Under the pieces are notes generated by a model. It saw only the letters and a list, made by a program, of their open reading frames with translations. It was not told the DNA's origin and did no database searches. The position numbers and the translations under genes were made by a program. From positions 1 through 64,000 of the forward strand of contig NZ_JACJRC010000006.1 in the NCBI RefSeq assembly GCF_014697025.1: a DNA stretch of 64,000 bases. Reading direction: 5' to 3'. Below are positions 9,861-19,399 of this stretch, in pieces (position 1 is the first letter of the stretch; each line of letters begins with the position of its first letter). This DNA comes from Alkalinema sp. FACHB-956 (GTDB lineage: Bacteria; Cyanobacteriota; Cyanobacteriia; Leptolyngbyales; Leptolyngbyaceae).

Positions 9861-11528
9861 ATGCAAGGTGCTGCTCGATCGTCCGATCTCTCCAAGGCAA
9901 CCTATTACTGGGGATTGTTAGGGATTTTTATCATTTCCCTCGGTTTACGATTTTGGGGGCTAGAGCGCTTAAACACCTTTGTATTTGACGAGGTTTACTA
10001 CGCGAAGTTCGCCAATAATTACCTCACCCATACGCCATTTTTCAATGCCCATCCGCCCTTGAGTCAATACCTCATCGCGATCGGGATTTGGTTGGGCGAA
10101 AAGTTACCCTTTGGAGATGGGGTCACCAATTCCCTGACGGGTTCAGTCCTAAAAACCTGGAGCTATCGCTGGTTAAACGCCTTGACAGGCTCCCTGATTC
10201 CCCTAGTAATTGCAGGACTGGTCTATCAGCTGAGCGATCGACGACGATTTGCATTCATTGCAGGGTTAATCGCAGCAATTGACGGTTTATTTCTAGTTGA
10301 ATCCCGTTATGCACTGAATAACGTTTATTTAGTATTATTCGGTCTATTGGGTCAAATTTGTTTCCTGATCGCTGTTCGGATTCATTCATCACTCCAAAAA
10401 TGGCTTTGGCTCTTTCTTGCAGGCTTAATATTTGGCTGTGCAGCTTCGATTAAATGGAATGGACTGTCTTTTTTGTTAGGAATTTATGGAATTGTAGGGG
10501 CGGCATGGCTACTTAAAGGGATGGTTCATTTCAAAAATGGCTCCTTGTCACCTAGCTCCTTGTCACCTAGCTCCTTGTCACCTAGCCTAACGGCACAAGA
10601 AGCAATCCCTGGAAACCTGCTACACCCGGTACACAATAACTTACCATCGGCCTCGCCATCTAACGCCCCGATCGCGCCTCCCACCCCAGTCAATCTTTGC
10701 CAATCCATAACACAGCTTCCCCCGATCGCGCTGATTCTCGGGTTGGTCATTCTCCCGATCGTCACCTATCTGGTACTGTGGCTCCCCCATTTACAACAAA
10801 ACCCCAACCCTGGACTGTGGGAGATGCAACAACAGATTTGGAATTACCACCGGGGCAAAAATGTCATTGGACAAGTGCATCCCTACTGTTCTAACTGGAT
10901 CAGTTGGCTCATCATGGGCATTCCCGTCGCTTATTTTTACCGCACGGGCATCAGCCCCTACGAATTTCTGCAACCCAATGCACCGTCTACCGGATCTGAA
11001 ACACCGATTTACGCCGTTCACGCCATGGGCAATCCGTTTCTATGGTGGATGACGACGATCGCAATCTTGTTCACGATCGGGACAGTCCTAGTTCGCTTGG
11101 GCAAGGGAATGGCGGCACTCACTCATCATCCATCAACTCAGAGCCAATCAATTTTATTGACTAATCGATTTTGGATTTTGCTTTATTTAGTCATGAACTA
11201 TGCAGCCAATCTTCTTCCTTGGATGAAAATTAGCCGTTGTGCATTTATCTACCACTACATGGGGGCTTCAGTATTTGCCATGATCGCCCTAGCATTATGG
11301 TTGGATCTCGCCCTGCGTTACCCCAATTCCCCTTCAAGCAATTTCGCCAAGAGTTGCATTACCCTGTCGATCGTGGGATTTATTTGGTGGATGCCGATTT
11401 ATTTGGGATTGCCCTTGGCCTCTTCACAGGATTACCGACTGCGCATGTGGTTTGATCTGTGGATTCAGGGCCGCCCCGTTCAAACCACCCCCGCACCGGA
11501 AGCAACCACGCATCGCTTGAGCCCTTAA
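9861..11528 (+). CDS. GT39-family membrane glycosyltransferase (PMT-like)
   Basis: This is a multi-pass membrane protein of the dolichyl-phosphate-mannose protein mannosyltransferase type (GT39, GT-C fold), which transfers a sugar from a polyprenyl-phosphate carrier at the outer face of a membrane. The first extracytoplasmic loop has the catalytic acidic motif FVFDEVYYAKFANNYL followed by NAHPPLSQYLIAIG, as in PMTs. At least ten hydrophobic segments follow. I chose ATG at 9861 (555 aa) because AGGAAG lies 7 bp upstream; an in-frame ATG at 9807 would add 18 Cys-rich residues without a clear ribosome-binding site. Between membrane segments there is a Ser/Pro-rich loop made by three exact 15-bp repeats. 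The acceptor is unknown. Confidence 0.85.
   Translation: MQGAARSSDLSKATYYWGLLGIFIISLGLRFWGLERLNTFVFDEVYYAKFANNYLTHTPFFNAHPPLSQYLIAIGIWLGEKLPFGDGVTNSLTGSVLKTWSYRWLNALTGSLIPLVIAGLVYQLSDRRRFAFIAGLIAAIDGLFLVESRYALNNVYLVLFGLLGQICFLIAVRIHSSLQKWLWLFLAGLIFGCAASIKWNGLSFLLGIYGIVGAAWLLKGMVHFKNGSLSPSSLSPSSLSPSLTAQEAIPGNLLHPVHNNLPSASPSNAPIAPPTPVNLCQSITQLPPIALILGLVILPIVTYLVLWLPHLQQNPNPGLWEMQQQIWNYHRGKNVIGQVHPYCSNWISWLIMGIPVAYFYRTGISPYEFLQPNAPSTGSETPIYAVHAMGNPFLWWMTTIAILFTIGTVLVRLGKGMAALTHHPSTQSQSILLTNRFWILLYLVMNYAANLLPWMKISRCAFIYHYMGASVFAMIALALWLDLALRYPNSPSSNFAKSCITLSIVGFIWWMPIYLGLPLASSQDYRLRMWFDLWIQGRPVQTTPAPEATTHRLSP
10541..10585 (+). repeat. Three exact 15-bp tandem repeats in the GT39 gene
   Basis: CTCCTTGTCACCTAG is repeated three times without a mismatch and in frame, coding for SLSPS-type units in a predicted loop. 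Exact identity suggests recent expansion. Confidence 0.95.
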
Positions 11529-11590
11529 AGTTTCCACAGGTCGCTTCTACCGATCGGGGGTCACCAGACCGGAATCAACCAAGCCCGGAA

Positions 11591-12223
11591 TCACCGATGC
11601 TTGAGCAGTAGGCGATAGACCGGATCGCCATCCCGCAGCGTGGCCAATTCCCGTTCCGTCGGTACCAGCATGGGATTGGTGTCTAGCCAGTCGATCGATT
11701 GCAATTGAAAGGCCGGGTGATTACCAAAACGATCGCGCATTTCCTCCGCCACTTCCAACACATCGGATTGAATAAACACCTCAGTTCCAGGGGCCATAAA
11801 ATCCGCTAAGTCCTGGACTAAGGGCGGCTGTACAACCCGTCGCTTATGGTGCTTCTTCTTGAACCATGGATCGGGAAATTGGATAGTGACCCGTTGCAAC
11901 TGTCCCGGAACCAAAGATTGCAAGAGCGGTCGCAGGGTTTTGTTGGCATTACAGGCTAAGAAATGTAAATTTTTCAATCCTTGCTCGTCCCGCCACTCGT
12001 TGGCATGAACCACCAGGGGCGATCGAATTTCCAGGCCCAGGTAATTCCAACTTGGATCCGTTTGAGCCATTTTTTGCAAAAATCGACCTTTGGCACAGCC
12101 GATATCCAGATGGAGCGGACGGGATAAATCGGCGTAAACTGACTCCCAGTGAGGGATTTCAGTGGGTTGTTGGTACTTTAGTGCCAACGGATTGACATGT
12201 TCACGAACCCGGATCAGGGACAT
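11591..12223 (-). CDS. trmB: tRNA (guanine-N7-)-methyltransferase
   Basis: TrmB methylates N7 of G46 in the variable loop of tRNAs using S-adenosylmethionine. The 210-aa protein shows the SAM-binding motif LHLDIGCAKGRFL, the acidic LGLEIR motif and the family signature QFPDPWFKKKHHKRR near the middle. It ends with the conserved TERE-type segment (LVPTERELATL). It is divergent from the metallophosphoesterase gene at 12399 and convergent with the GT39 gene. Confidence 0.95.
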   Translation of the reverse strand: MSLIRVREHVNPLALKYQQPTEIPHWESVYADLSRPLHLDIGCAKGRFLQKMAQTDPSWNYLGLEIRSPLVVHANEWRDEQGLKNLHFLACNANKTLRPLLQSLVPGQLQRVTIQFPDPWFKKKHHKRRVVQPPLVQDLADFMAPGTEVFIQSDVLEVAEEMRDRFGNHPAFQLQSIDWLDTNPMLVPTERELATLRDGDPVYRLLLKHR

Positions 12224-12398
12224 AGTCTTGATGCGTATACGTAGGACTTAAGATAGAGAACCGCTACATTCCGACTTCTTAAGTTACCACTTGAGACCGT
12301 TGCTAGAAAATTTGGGAACCCATTAACTTAGAGGCAGTGGATTTCATCCTTGCTGACACTTCTTCTTCCCTGTTTTTGAAATTAGTCAGTGAACTTCT

Positions 12399-13628
12399 AT
12401 GAGTCTGAATTTTCGCTTTGCGGTTGTTAGTGACATCCATGCTGCGCTTCCATCCACCGTTTGGCAGCATCCCAGTCGTATGCACTTGGTAGAAGTGGGA
12501 ATTCCAGCTCTAGAAGTGGTATTAGAGCGGTTGAAGGATCTTGACCTAGATTTTCTGCTGATTCCAGGAGACCTGACCCAGCATGGGGAACCGGAAAATC
12601 ATCAGTGGATGGCTCAACGGTTGGCACAGTTGCCCTACCCCGCCTATGTGATTCCAGGCAACCATGATATTCCGGTGATGGAAGCGAATGAGCAGTCGAT
12701 CGCCTACTCAGAGTTCCCTCACTTTTATCGCGCCTTTGGCTATGAGGATCCCCGCTCCCATGACTATAGCCATGAGATTTTACCTGGGGTGCGGTTAATC
12801 GGGCTGAACTCCAACACCTTTGATGCCCAAGGCAAACAGGTGGGACGACTGACGGAGGCACAACTCGTCTGGCTAGAAGCGGTGTTGGCTCAGTCCACCC
12901 ATGAATTTGTCATGGTGATGATCCACCACAATGTTTGCGAGCACATGCCCCAGCAATCCCAGCAGCCCCTCGGCAAGCGCTACATGTTGGAGAATGCAGC
13001 GGAATTGCGTCAACTGTTACAAACCTATAACGTCAATGTAGTCTTTACCGGGCACCTCCATATCCAGGATGTGGCCTTGCAGGATGGCGTTTACGACATC
13101 ACAACGGGTTCGCTCGTCAGCTATCCCCATCCCTACCGGGTGTTTCAATTTCAGACCGATCGCCAAGGCCGCCACTGGCTCCATATGGACTCAGGCCGGG
13201 TAGAAGCGATTCCTGAATGGCAAACCTTAGCCCAGGATACCCACCGCCTCATGAGCGATCGCAGCGCCTCCTACATGTTGCAACTCCTCATGCAACCACC
13301 GCTCAACCTACCCCAAGCAGAAGCGGAAGGGCTCGTTGGTGACTTACAGCAGTTTTGGCCTTCGGTTGCCAATGGCGATGCCGTCTTTGATTTTGCCCAC
13401 TTCCCAGAGCCAGCCCGGAGCTATTTTGCAGCCTTTAGTAGCCATGGGGCGATCGATAACCAAGCGTCCCTCCATGTTGGCCAGAGTCGAGGGGCGGACA
13501 GTCATCGGAAGTCCTACGATTTACAACCTTGGTCTCTCTATGCCTGTCCCCTCTTTTTCCAACCCCCTCAGACAGAAGAACACGCCGTTGAGTTGACTTC
13601 CCATAACGTCGTAGGGCATACTGGATAA
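12399..13628 (+). CDS. Calcineurin-like metallophosphoesterase
   Basis: The N-terminal 230 residues form a dinuclear-metal phosphoesterase domain with the full motif set: VSDIHA, GDLTQHGEPENHQ, IPGNHDIP, MIHHNV and the GHLH box. The domain resembles the 3',5'-cAMP phosphodiesterase/Icc-like and exonuclease SbcD-like branches. The C-terminal ~170 residues are not assignable and are rich in aromatic residues. There is no signal peptide, so it is probably cytoplasmic. The substrate cannot be named from sequence. Confidence 0.85.
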   Translation: MSLNFRFAVVSDIHAALPSTVWQHPSRMHLVEVGIPALEVVLERLKDLDLDFLLIPGDLTQHGEPENHQWMAQRLAQLPYPAYVIPGNHDIPVMEANEQSIAYSEFPHFYRAFGYEDPRSHDYSHEILPGVRLIGLNSNTFDAQGKQVGRLTEAQLVWLEAVLAQSTHEFVMVMIHHNVCEHMPQQSQQPLGKRYMLENAAELRQLLQTYNVNVVFTGHLHIQDVALQDGVYDITTGSLVSYPHPYRVFQFQTDRQGRHWLHMDSGRVEAIPEWQTLAQDTHRLMSDRSASYMLQLLMQPPLNLPQAEAEGLVGDLQQFWPSVANGDAVFDFAHFPEPARSYFAAFSSHGAIDNQASLHVGQSRGADSHRKSYDLQPWSLYACPLFFQPPQTEEHAVELTSHNVVGHTG

Positions 13629-13718
13629 CTGGCGTTTATTTGCTCGGATCAGGTTTTGACCGAAATGCCTCATCCGCATTCGATGGGCTACCTGTACGGC
13701 AGTTTAAGGACAAAGACA

Positions 13719-14054
13719 ATGGCATACGCAATTATTGAGACTGGCGGTAAGCAAATGCGGGTTGAACCCGGTCGCTTCTACGATGTAGAGCGCTTGGTTG
13801 GCGACGCAGACACCGCGATCACGATCGACAAAGTTCTCTTTGTCAGCAACGACGGTGCAATTACAGTCGGTCAGCCCACCGTCTCTGGTGCAACGGTGCA
13901 AGGCAAAATTTTGAAACAGTTCCGAGCTAAAAAGGTACTGGTTTACAAAATGCAGCCCAAGAAAAAGACCCGCAAAAAGCGGGGTCACCGCCAAGAGCAA
14001 ACCCGTCTGCTGATCGAGTCAATCACCGTCGGCGGTCAAACTATTTCTGCGTAA
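13719..14054 (+). CDS. rplU: 50S ribosomal protein L21
   Basis: L21 is a primary binding protein of the large ribosomal subunit. ATG at 13719 is the start: AAGGA lies 8 bp upstream and the protein then begins MAYAIIETGGKQ, the universal L21 N-terminus. The frame is open to 13656 but those 21 codons have no counterpart. The product is 111 aa and shows the C-terminal basic signature QPKKKTRKKRGHRQ. It is followed by rpmA after 125 bp, the standard pairing. Confidence 0.96.
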   Translation: MAYAIIETGGKQMRVEPGRFYDVERLVGDADTAITIDKVLFVSNDGAITVGQPTVSGATVQGKILKQFRAKKVLVYKMQPKKKTRKKRGHRQEQTRLLIESITVGGQTISA

Positions 14055-14179
14055 AATTCTGCGCAGAGGTCGCTCCAAACGTAGGCCGTTAGACCATAGG
14101 TTTTAGACGAGTAATTCGGTTAAAGCCTATCCAAGACGGAAAACTTTTGAAGTTTTTTCAGCAGATTTGAGAGGAAACC

Positions 14180-14449
14180 ATGGCTCATAAGAAAGGTACA
14201 GGTAGTACAAGAAACGGTCGCGACTCTAATGCCAAACGCCTCGGCGTGAAGCGCTACGGTGGCGAAGTGGTTAAAGCGGGTAACATTATCGTTCGTCAAC
14301 GGGGCACCAAAATCCACCCCGGTAACAACGTGGGTCGTGGTAGCGATGACACATTGTTTGCCCTTGTTCCCGGTGTTGTCACCTTTGAACGCTTGGGTAA
14401 GAGCAAGAAGAAAGTCAGCGTTTATCCTGTAGAAGCTTGCGCTAATTAG
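14180..14449 (+). CDS. rpmA: 50S ribosomal protein L27
   Basis: L27 lies near the peptidyl-transferase centre and tRNA. The 89-aa protein starts directly with [16 protein letters not shown], so no N-terminal prosequence is cleaved as in Firmicutes. A GAGAGGAAACC ribosome-binding region precedes it. The [19 protein letters not shown] signature is intact. The last codons and the TAG stop merge into a 17-bp tandem repeat that continues past the gene. The transcript ends at the terminator at 14631. Confidence 0.97.
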   Translation: MAHKKGTGSTRNGRDSNAKRLGVKRYGGEVVKAGNIIVRQRGTKIHPGNNVGRGSDDTLFALVPGVVTFERLGKSKKKVSVYPVEACAN

Positions 14450-14494
14450 TTGCGCTAACTCTCTAGTTGCGCTAACTCTCTAGTTACGCTAACT
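14447..14494 (+). repeat. 17-bp tandem repeat beginning at the rpmA stop codon
   Basis: TAGTTGCGCTAACTCTC occurs at 14447-14463 and exactly again at 14464-14480, with a shortened third copy to 14494. The first TAG is the rpmA stop, and the preceding codons TTGCGCTAAT already resemble the unit, as if the gene end had been duplicated downstream. Confidence 0.92.
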
Positions 14495-14831
14495 GTAAGG
14501 TTTGCTGGCTGATAGGCAACTCGCCTAACAATCAACAAACCTAGCAATCGAAAACTTCCTAGCCGACGATAATCAAGGGGTTAACGGGGTATCTGCTCAG
14601 TTCTCCAATCTGTCTTTAGGATGAAACAAAAGGAGGAAAGTGCATGTCGGCTTTCCTCTTTTTATTTGCATTGATTTGGTTAATCTACATTACTGGTTGA
14701 TTTGCATTAAGTTGATTTGCATTGACTGGCAATGGTTCAGGTTGATGGGGACGACTCATTTCGATGGGTTTTCCTCATTTGAGATAGGTCGCGCTACACT
14801 CGAAGACGAGTGACGCAGTGAGGCATACAGC
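14495..14831. other. Gap between rpmA terminator region and methyltransferase gene
   Basis: Apart from the terminator at 14631-14665 I see short TTGATTTGCATT-type repetitions around 14670-14725 and no gene. Confidence 0.5.
14631..14665 (+). terminator. Rho-independent terminator after rplU-rpmA
   Basis: GAGGAAAG (14633-14640) and CTTTCCTC (14651-14658) form a perfect 8-bp stem with a 10-nt loop, followed by TTTTTATTT. Confidence 0.9.
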
Positions 14832-15704
14832 ATGAGGGACGACAGCGGAACCCTGTTTGAGCGATGGGTCGCCCCCGTATTACAACACTTCTTACTCGAT
14901 CGAGAGGAGCTGCAAGCACAGCAGGACAGTATTGACTGGGATAGTGCCTTAAGCCAATTCACCAATCCACAGATCATCTATCCTCGCTACTATCGTGAAC
15001 TTTCATGCCATGGCTTTACCGATGGCTACCTGTGCCCGGAAGCCGCCGTTGCCTACGATGCCATCACCCAATATGCATTACCCCCGAATGAAGATTGGGT
15101 CAGACAGGGCGTCATTGATGCAATTCAAAGCCACCCTAGCCGCATTCTCGACTTGGGGTGTGGGACGGGTTCCACCACCTGTCGGTTGAAAGAAGCCTTT
15201 CCCAGTGCTGAAGTGGTGGGGCTGGATTTGTCGCCTTACATGTTAGCGATGGCTGAACAAAAAGCCTTGGAAGCGCAATTGAACCTCCACTGGCGGCATG
15301 GAAAAGCAGAGCAAACCGGATTTCCAGATAATTCCTTTGATGTTGTCACTGCGTCACTGTTGCTCCACGAGTTGCCCCCTGCGATCGCCCAAGCGGTACT
15401 CCAGGAAGCCCATCGAGTCTTGCGATCGGGGGGTGAAATCATTCTATTAGACTGCAACCAAAAAGCCCTGCGCCAAACCTCTTTTATCACGACTCTCTTT
15501 GAAGAACCGCACCTAGAAAACTATGCGGCAGAAAGCTTGGATGCTTGGCTCGGAGCTGCCCAGTTTGGCTTTGTACGCACGCAAGATCACTGGCTCGTTC
15601 ATCAAATTAGCCGGGGGGTTAAAGGGGTTCATTACCCCAATCCGGAGGAAGCGTTGTTTGCCGATTTAGAAGCATTGGAAGATCTGGAATGGGCGGTAGG
15701 ATGA
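14832..15704 (+). CDS. SAM-dependent class I methyltransferase
   Basis: The central domain is a Rossmann-fold methyltransferase: motif I ILDLGCGTGSTTCRL, the acidic ribose-binding strand VVGLDLSPYML, motif IV FDVVTASLLLHELPP and the strand EIILLDCNQ. An N-terminal region of about 90 residues precedes it and is unfamiliar; it is rich in aromatic and acidic residues. The family resembles UbiE/COQ5-type enzymes, but the substrate is unknown. The gene stands alone on the plus strand. Confidence 0.82.
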   Translation: MRDDSGTLFERWVAPVLQHFLLDREELQAQQDSIDWDSALSQFTNPQIIYPRYYRELSCHGFTDGYLCPEAAVAYDAITQYALPPNEDWVRQGVIDAIQSHPSRILDLGCGTGSTTCRLKEAFPSAEVVGLDLSPYMLAMAEQKALEAQLNLHWRHGKAEQTGFPDNSFDVVTASLLLHELPPAIAQAVLQEAHRVLRSGGEIILLDCNQKALRQTSFITTLFEEPHLENYAAESLDAWLGAAQFGFVRTQDHWLVHQISRGVKGVHYPNPEEALFADLEALEDLEWAVG

Positions 15705-15811
15705 GACAATTGGGCGAAGATAGCGCAATGGGCAACGCTGTCGCAAGGCGATCGCTTGACGATCAACGATCGCTGATCGAACAGTATCGTGTAGCCTCAT
15801 ACTTCTACAAT

Positions 15812-15898
15812 GACTCAATCTGAGTCACGCATTCATAACTCAATCTGGGTCACGCATTTTCAGGGACGACGTTAGAATTTTCAGGGACGACGTTAGAA
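15812..15898 (+). repeat. Two tandem duplications upstream of HAD gene
   Basis: A 22-bp unit containing CTCAATCTGRGTCACGCATT occurs at 15812-15833 and 15837-15858. A 21-bp unit containing CAGGGACGACGTTAGAA occurs exactly twice at 15857-15877 and 15878-15898, ending 5 bp before the next start codon. Confidence 0.92.
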
Positions 15899-15903
15899 CA
15901 GGT

Positions 15904-16614
15904 ATGACTTTAAAAGCCGTTTTATTTGACTTTAATGGCGTCATTATTAATGATGAACCCCTCCATGCCAAGCTGGTTGAACAAATTCTGCTGGAGGAAA
16001 ACCTTATTCTTAAACCCGGTGAATTTAAGCAGTATGGACTCGGGCGCAGCGATCGAGCTTGCTTTACCGATTTATTTAATCTCCGGGGACGGGTTCTCAC
16101 TGAGTCGTTGCTGACTTCTTTAATTCAACGTAAGGCCGAGGCCTATTTCAAACAATTAGCAGAACTGGAAAAACTCCCGACTTATCCGGGGTTAGAAGAC
16201 TTCATTTTCAAAGTACGCGCGGCCAATTGCAAACTCGCGATCGTCAGTGGGGCGCTGCGATCGGAAATTGACTGGATTCTGCAACGCAGTCATCTTCAGC
16301 AATGTTTCACCGTCATTGTTGCGGGGGATGACATTACCACAAGCAAACCCGACCCAACGGGCTATCTTTTAGCCGTCGATCGCTTGAACCAAGAGTTCCC
16401 TGATTTGCATTTGCAGCCTTCGGAATGCCTGGTGATCGAAGATACCTTTGCGGGGATTCAAGCGGCTAAAAATGCCCAGATGCCAGTCGTAGGCGTAGCC
16501 AATACCTACCCCTTTCATATGATGCAACGGCGGGCTAACTGGGCAGTGGATTATCTGTCGGATATCGAGTTCGATCGCCTGCAAGATCTCTATGCCAACC
16601 CAACTGCGGCTTAA
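15904..16614 (+). CDS. HAD-superfamily phosphatase (beta-PGM/Gph-like, DxN variant)
   Basis: The 236-aa protein has the HAD core with a helical cap of the phosphoglycolate phosphatase/beta-phosphoglucomutase type. Motif I reads VLFDFNGVI: nucleophile Asp9 is present but the second aspartate (general acid/base) is Asn11. Motif II is IVSGA, motif III is SKPDPTGY and motif IV is VIEDTFAGIQAAK. The Asn substitution would weaken phosphomutase or phosphatase chemistry of the classical kind. I believe similar DFNGVI proteins exist in other cyanobacteria, so it may define a subfamily rather than a mutation. Substrate unknown. Confidence 0.8.
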   Translation: MTLKAVLFDFNGVIINDEPLHAKLVEQILLEENLILKPGEFKQYGLGRSDRACFTDLFNLRGRVLTESLLTSLIQRKAEAYFKQLAELEKLPTYPGLEDFIFKVRAANCKLAIVSGALRSEIDWILQRSHLQQCFTVIVAGDDITTSKPDPTGYLLAVDRLNQEFPDLHLQPSECLVIEDTFAGIQAAKNAQMPVVGVANTYPFHMMQRRANWAVDYLSDIEFDRLQDLYANPTAA

Positions 16615-16775
16615 ATTTCAATTCACCAGCCGAATGGATTCAGTATGGATTCAGCAGAGATCACCCATCGCGTAGAGATGACAAATAGCAAGACCGCTCC
16701 AAATTGCAAAATGTGTAACCAAATCTAAATACGGGCATTATAGGGGGACATTCCCCAGGGTTTCCATGTATCTGC

Positions 16776-17603
16776 ATGTCTACTCAGAAAATTCCCCTCG
16801 ATGCCTTGCAGAAAATTCGGCAGTACATTAAATCTAATGTTGTTTTGCCAGAATCCGAAAATCATCCATGTCGGCTGCCGAAGCTAGAAATGGGCAGCTC
16901 CAGCTTTGCAGTACCTGAACCAGATTCCTTGGTGGGATTGGGCGATTTATTTCGGGTGGGTGCCACTTTGGAAGAAGGGGTTCCCATGCCAAATAATCAG
17001 GGTCGCTGGTTCCTGAGCATGATTGATCCTGGTGCAGTTTTCATGAAACTTCCCGGACTATCGTTGCAACCAGAGTTCCGTTTAGTGACCTATCTCTATC
17101 GGCTGGGCGAAGAAGGCTGCGGTAAGCTGTGGGCCGTTCCAGAACACCTGAGTTGCACCGCTCAGCTCGAACAAGCACTCCCAGAAATCCACCAAGCTGA
17201 ACAACCTCCCCACCCCCAGGGCGCACTAGACAACTGGATGGCGTCAGTGCAGGGCGATCGCACGCCTGCGTCCTTTCTCATTGCCTCACTGCTCCGACGG
17301 GAATTCAATGAATTGGGAGCCTTGGGCAAAGCGGCAGTCTGGAGTAAGCATCAGTTAATTAGTGCGGTGCCCCAGCAATTACAGTGGCAATGGCGCAATG
17401 AACCGATCAAAGATTTATCCCCCAAGGTGAAGGTACTACCCGATGGACGGGCAGTGGTGGAATTCTTTACCTGCCGCTTGACGCCTTCGATCGCCCTATT
17501 CCAGCATTTGGATCAATACAAAGCCGATCAATACATTGCTCAAAGTATCGATCGGCCCATTGCAGTCGGTGAACGCCGAAAAGCGGCACCAACGGCCCAG
17601 TAA
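16776..17603 (+). CDS. Hypothetical protein, 275 aa, probably cyanobacterial
   Basis: I do not recognise a named family. The sequence looks like a soluble mixed alpha/beta protein with no signal peptide or membrane helix. It has a hydrophobic core around GRWFLSMIDPGAVFMKLPG and FRLVTYLYRLGEEGCGKLW, a proline/histidine-rich hinge near residues 140-150, and a C-terminal strand pair VKVLPDGRAVVEFFTCRL. Codon use and HIP1 sites match the neighbours, so it is probably a resident gene. It is followed by minus-strand proA, with which it is convergent. Confidence 0.7.
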   Translation: MSTQKIPLDALQKIRQYIKSNVVLPESENHPCRLPKLEMGSSSFAVPEPDSLVGLGDLFRVGATLEEGVPMPNNQGRWFLSMIDPGAVFMKLPGLSLQPEFRLVTYLYRLGEEGCGKLWAVPEHLSCTAQLEQALPEIHQAEQPPHPQGALDNWMASVQGDRTPASFLIASLLRREFNELGALGKAAVWSKHQLISAVPQQLQWQWRNEPIKDLSPKVKVLPDGRAVVEFFTCRLTPSIALFQHLDQYKADQYIAQSIDRPIAVGERRKAAPTAQ

Positions 17604-17669
17604 CTCGTTCGGCTGAATAGCAACTCGTTTAGCCAACTACCGTTGAAACCGACTTCAGCAGATCAGTCA

Positions 17670-18974
17670 TCATAAATCCCGGTGGGTGAAGGGCTTAGCC
17701 TCTTTACCTGCATAGGTAGCGGCAAGATGACCTGCCCCCACCATTTGGTATTTATAGGTCACTAAGCCTTCAAGGCCCACGGGGCCACGGGGTGGCATTT
17801 TTTGGGTACTGATGCCGACCTCCGCTCCAAAGCCATAGCGAAATCCGTCGGCAAAACGGGTGGAACAGTTTTGATACACCCCAGCAGCATCGACCTGGCC
17901 CATAAAGGTGGCAGCAGCAGCGGCATCTTCAGTCACGATCGCTTCAGTGTGGCGGGAGCCGTAGGTATTAATGTGATCGATCGCAGCAGCCAAGGAATCC
18001 ACAACCCGAATGGCCAAAACGAGATCGCTGTATTCCGTGGCCCAATCCGTTTCCGTGGCAGACTGTATTCCCGGCAAAATCTGTTGGGTTGGAGCATCGC
18101 CCCGCAGTTCCACCTGTTTGCTTTGCAGGGCTTGGGCGACTTGGGGAAGGAACACGTCAGCGATCGATTGATGGACAAGTAGCGTTTCGATCGCATTGCA
18201 GGCAGCCGGATACTGGGTTTTCGCATCCACCGCGATCGTCACCGCCTGGGCCAAATCCGCCGCCGCGTCCACATAGAGATGACAAATGCCATCCGCATGG
18301 CCCAGCACCGGAATCCTTGTGTTCTCCTGGACAAAGCGGACAAAGGAGTTGGATCCTCGAGGAATAATCAAATCCACGTACTGATCCAACTTGAGCAGCG
18401 CCAGGGTTTCCTCCCGAGTCGTCAACAATTGCACACTATTGGGATCTAATCCCGCCCTTTGCAAGCCTTGGTGAATGGCCTTGACTAAGGCTTCGCAGGA
18501 ATGCACAGCCTCCTTGCCGCCCTTGAGAATCACCCCGTTGCCCGACTTGACCGCAAGACTAGAAATCTGCATGACTGCATCCGGGCGCGCCTCAAAGATC
18601 ACCCCCAATACCCCTAAAGGACAGGACAGCCGCTTCATCACCAGTCCCGCATCCAATTCCCGATGGAGTTGGATTTGCCCGATCGGATCCGGTAGCTTAG
18701 CCACATCCCGCACCCCAACGATCGCGCTTTGTAACTTCGCTTCGTCCAACTTGAGCCTTGCATACAACGCCGAGGAGATACCATCCCGCTGGGCCGCTTC
18801 GCAATCCGCTTGATTAGCCGCCAAAATTGCGGGTGCTTGGGCGGCTAGGGCATCGGCGATCGCGTGGAGGGCTTGATTTTTGGCTTCGGTCGCCTGGGAC
18901 GCCAGCGATCGAGCGGCGGTACGGGTCTGTTGCGCCAGGGTGAGAAGATCGGGCTGAGCCTGAAGAGCAGTCAT
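17670..18974 (-). CDS. proA: Gamma-glutamyl phosphate reductase
   Basis: ProA reduces gamma-glutamyl phosphate to glutamate semialdehyde in proline synthesis. The 434-aa protein has the aldehyde-dehydrogenase-like fold. Visible markers are the NADPH-site region [16 protein letters not shown], the [13 protein letters not shown] segment and the catalytic cysteine in [14 protein letters not shown]. The C-terminal [14 protein letters not shown] is characteristic. ATG at 18974 gives a normal-length enzyme. The gene stands alone; no proB is in the window. Confidence 0.96.
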   Translation of the reverse strand: MTALQAQPDLLTLAQQTRTAARSLASQATEAKNQALHAIADALAAQAPAILAANQADCEAAQRDGISSALYARLKLDEAKLQSAIVGVRDVAKLPDPIGQIQLHRELDAGLVMKRLSCPLGVLGVIFEARPDAVMQISSLAVKSGNGVILKGGKEAVHSCEALVKAIHQGLQRAGLDPNSVQLLTTREETLALLKLDQYVDLIIPRGSNSFVRFVQENTRIPVLGHADGICHLYVDAAADLAQAVTIAVDAKTQYPAACNAIETLLVHQSIADVFLPQVAQALQSKQVELRGDAPTQQILPGIQSATETDWATEYSDLVLAIRVVDSLAAAIDHINTYGSRHTEAIVTEDAAAAATFMGQVDAAGVYQNCSTRFADGFRYGFGAEVGISTQKMPPRGPVGLEGLVTYKYQMVGAGHLAATYAGKEAKPFTHRDL

Positions 18975-19093
18975 AGTTGCGCGAGGTGAATCTTGATGGT
19001 TGCAATTTTTATCTTTCTAGATTAGCGGTTTGGGGGAATCTTTGTTAGAGTGAAGTCGTTATGAGTTTGTATAGAATATCGGAGTGAAGCACG

Positions 19094-19357
19094 ATGGCAC
19101 GCATTGAAGCCCTCCCCCTCAGCCAAATTCGCCGCCCCTTGCCTCGTAGTAATGATCCTGCTAAGGTACAAGCCCTCATGGCCTCGATCACGGAAATTGG
19201 CTTACAAGAACCGATCGAAGTGCTGGAAGTGGAGGGTGAATATTACGGCTTCTCTGGCTGTCACCGCTATGAAGCCTGCACCAGACTGGGCCACGAAACC
19301 ATTCTTTGTCGGATTCGGCGGGCACCTCGATCGGTATTGCTCCGTCACCTAGCCTAG
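19094..19357 (+). CDS. srxA: Sulfiredoxin
   Basis: Sulfiredoxin uses ATP to reduce cysteine sulfinic acid in hyperoxidised 2-Cys peroxiredoxins. The 87-aa ParB/Srx-fold protein has the catalytic motif FSGCHRYEA near residue 55 and the N-terminal LPLSQIRRPLPRSND segment of the family. Length matches other cyanobacterial sulfiredoxins. GGAG lies about 10 bp before the ATG. It is followed 42 bp later by the SpoIID-like gene, with which it may be co-transcribed. Confidence 0.92.
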   Translation: MARIEALPLSQIRRPLPRSNDPAKVQALMASITEIGLQEPIEVLEVEGEYYGFSGCHRYEACTRLGHETILCRIRRAPRSVLLRHLA

Positions 19358-19399
19358 GTGCCATCGATGAATAGAGACTGTCTTTCCACGAGTTAGACC

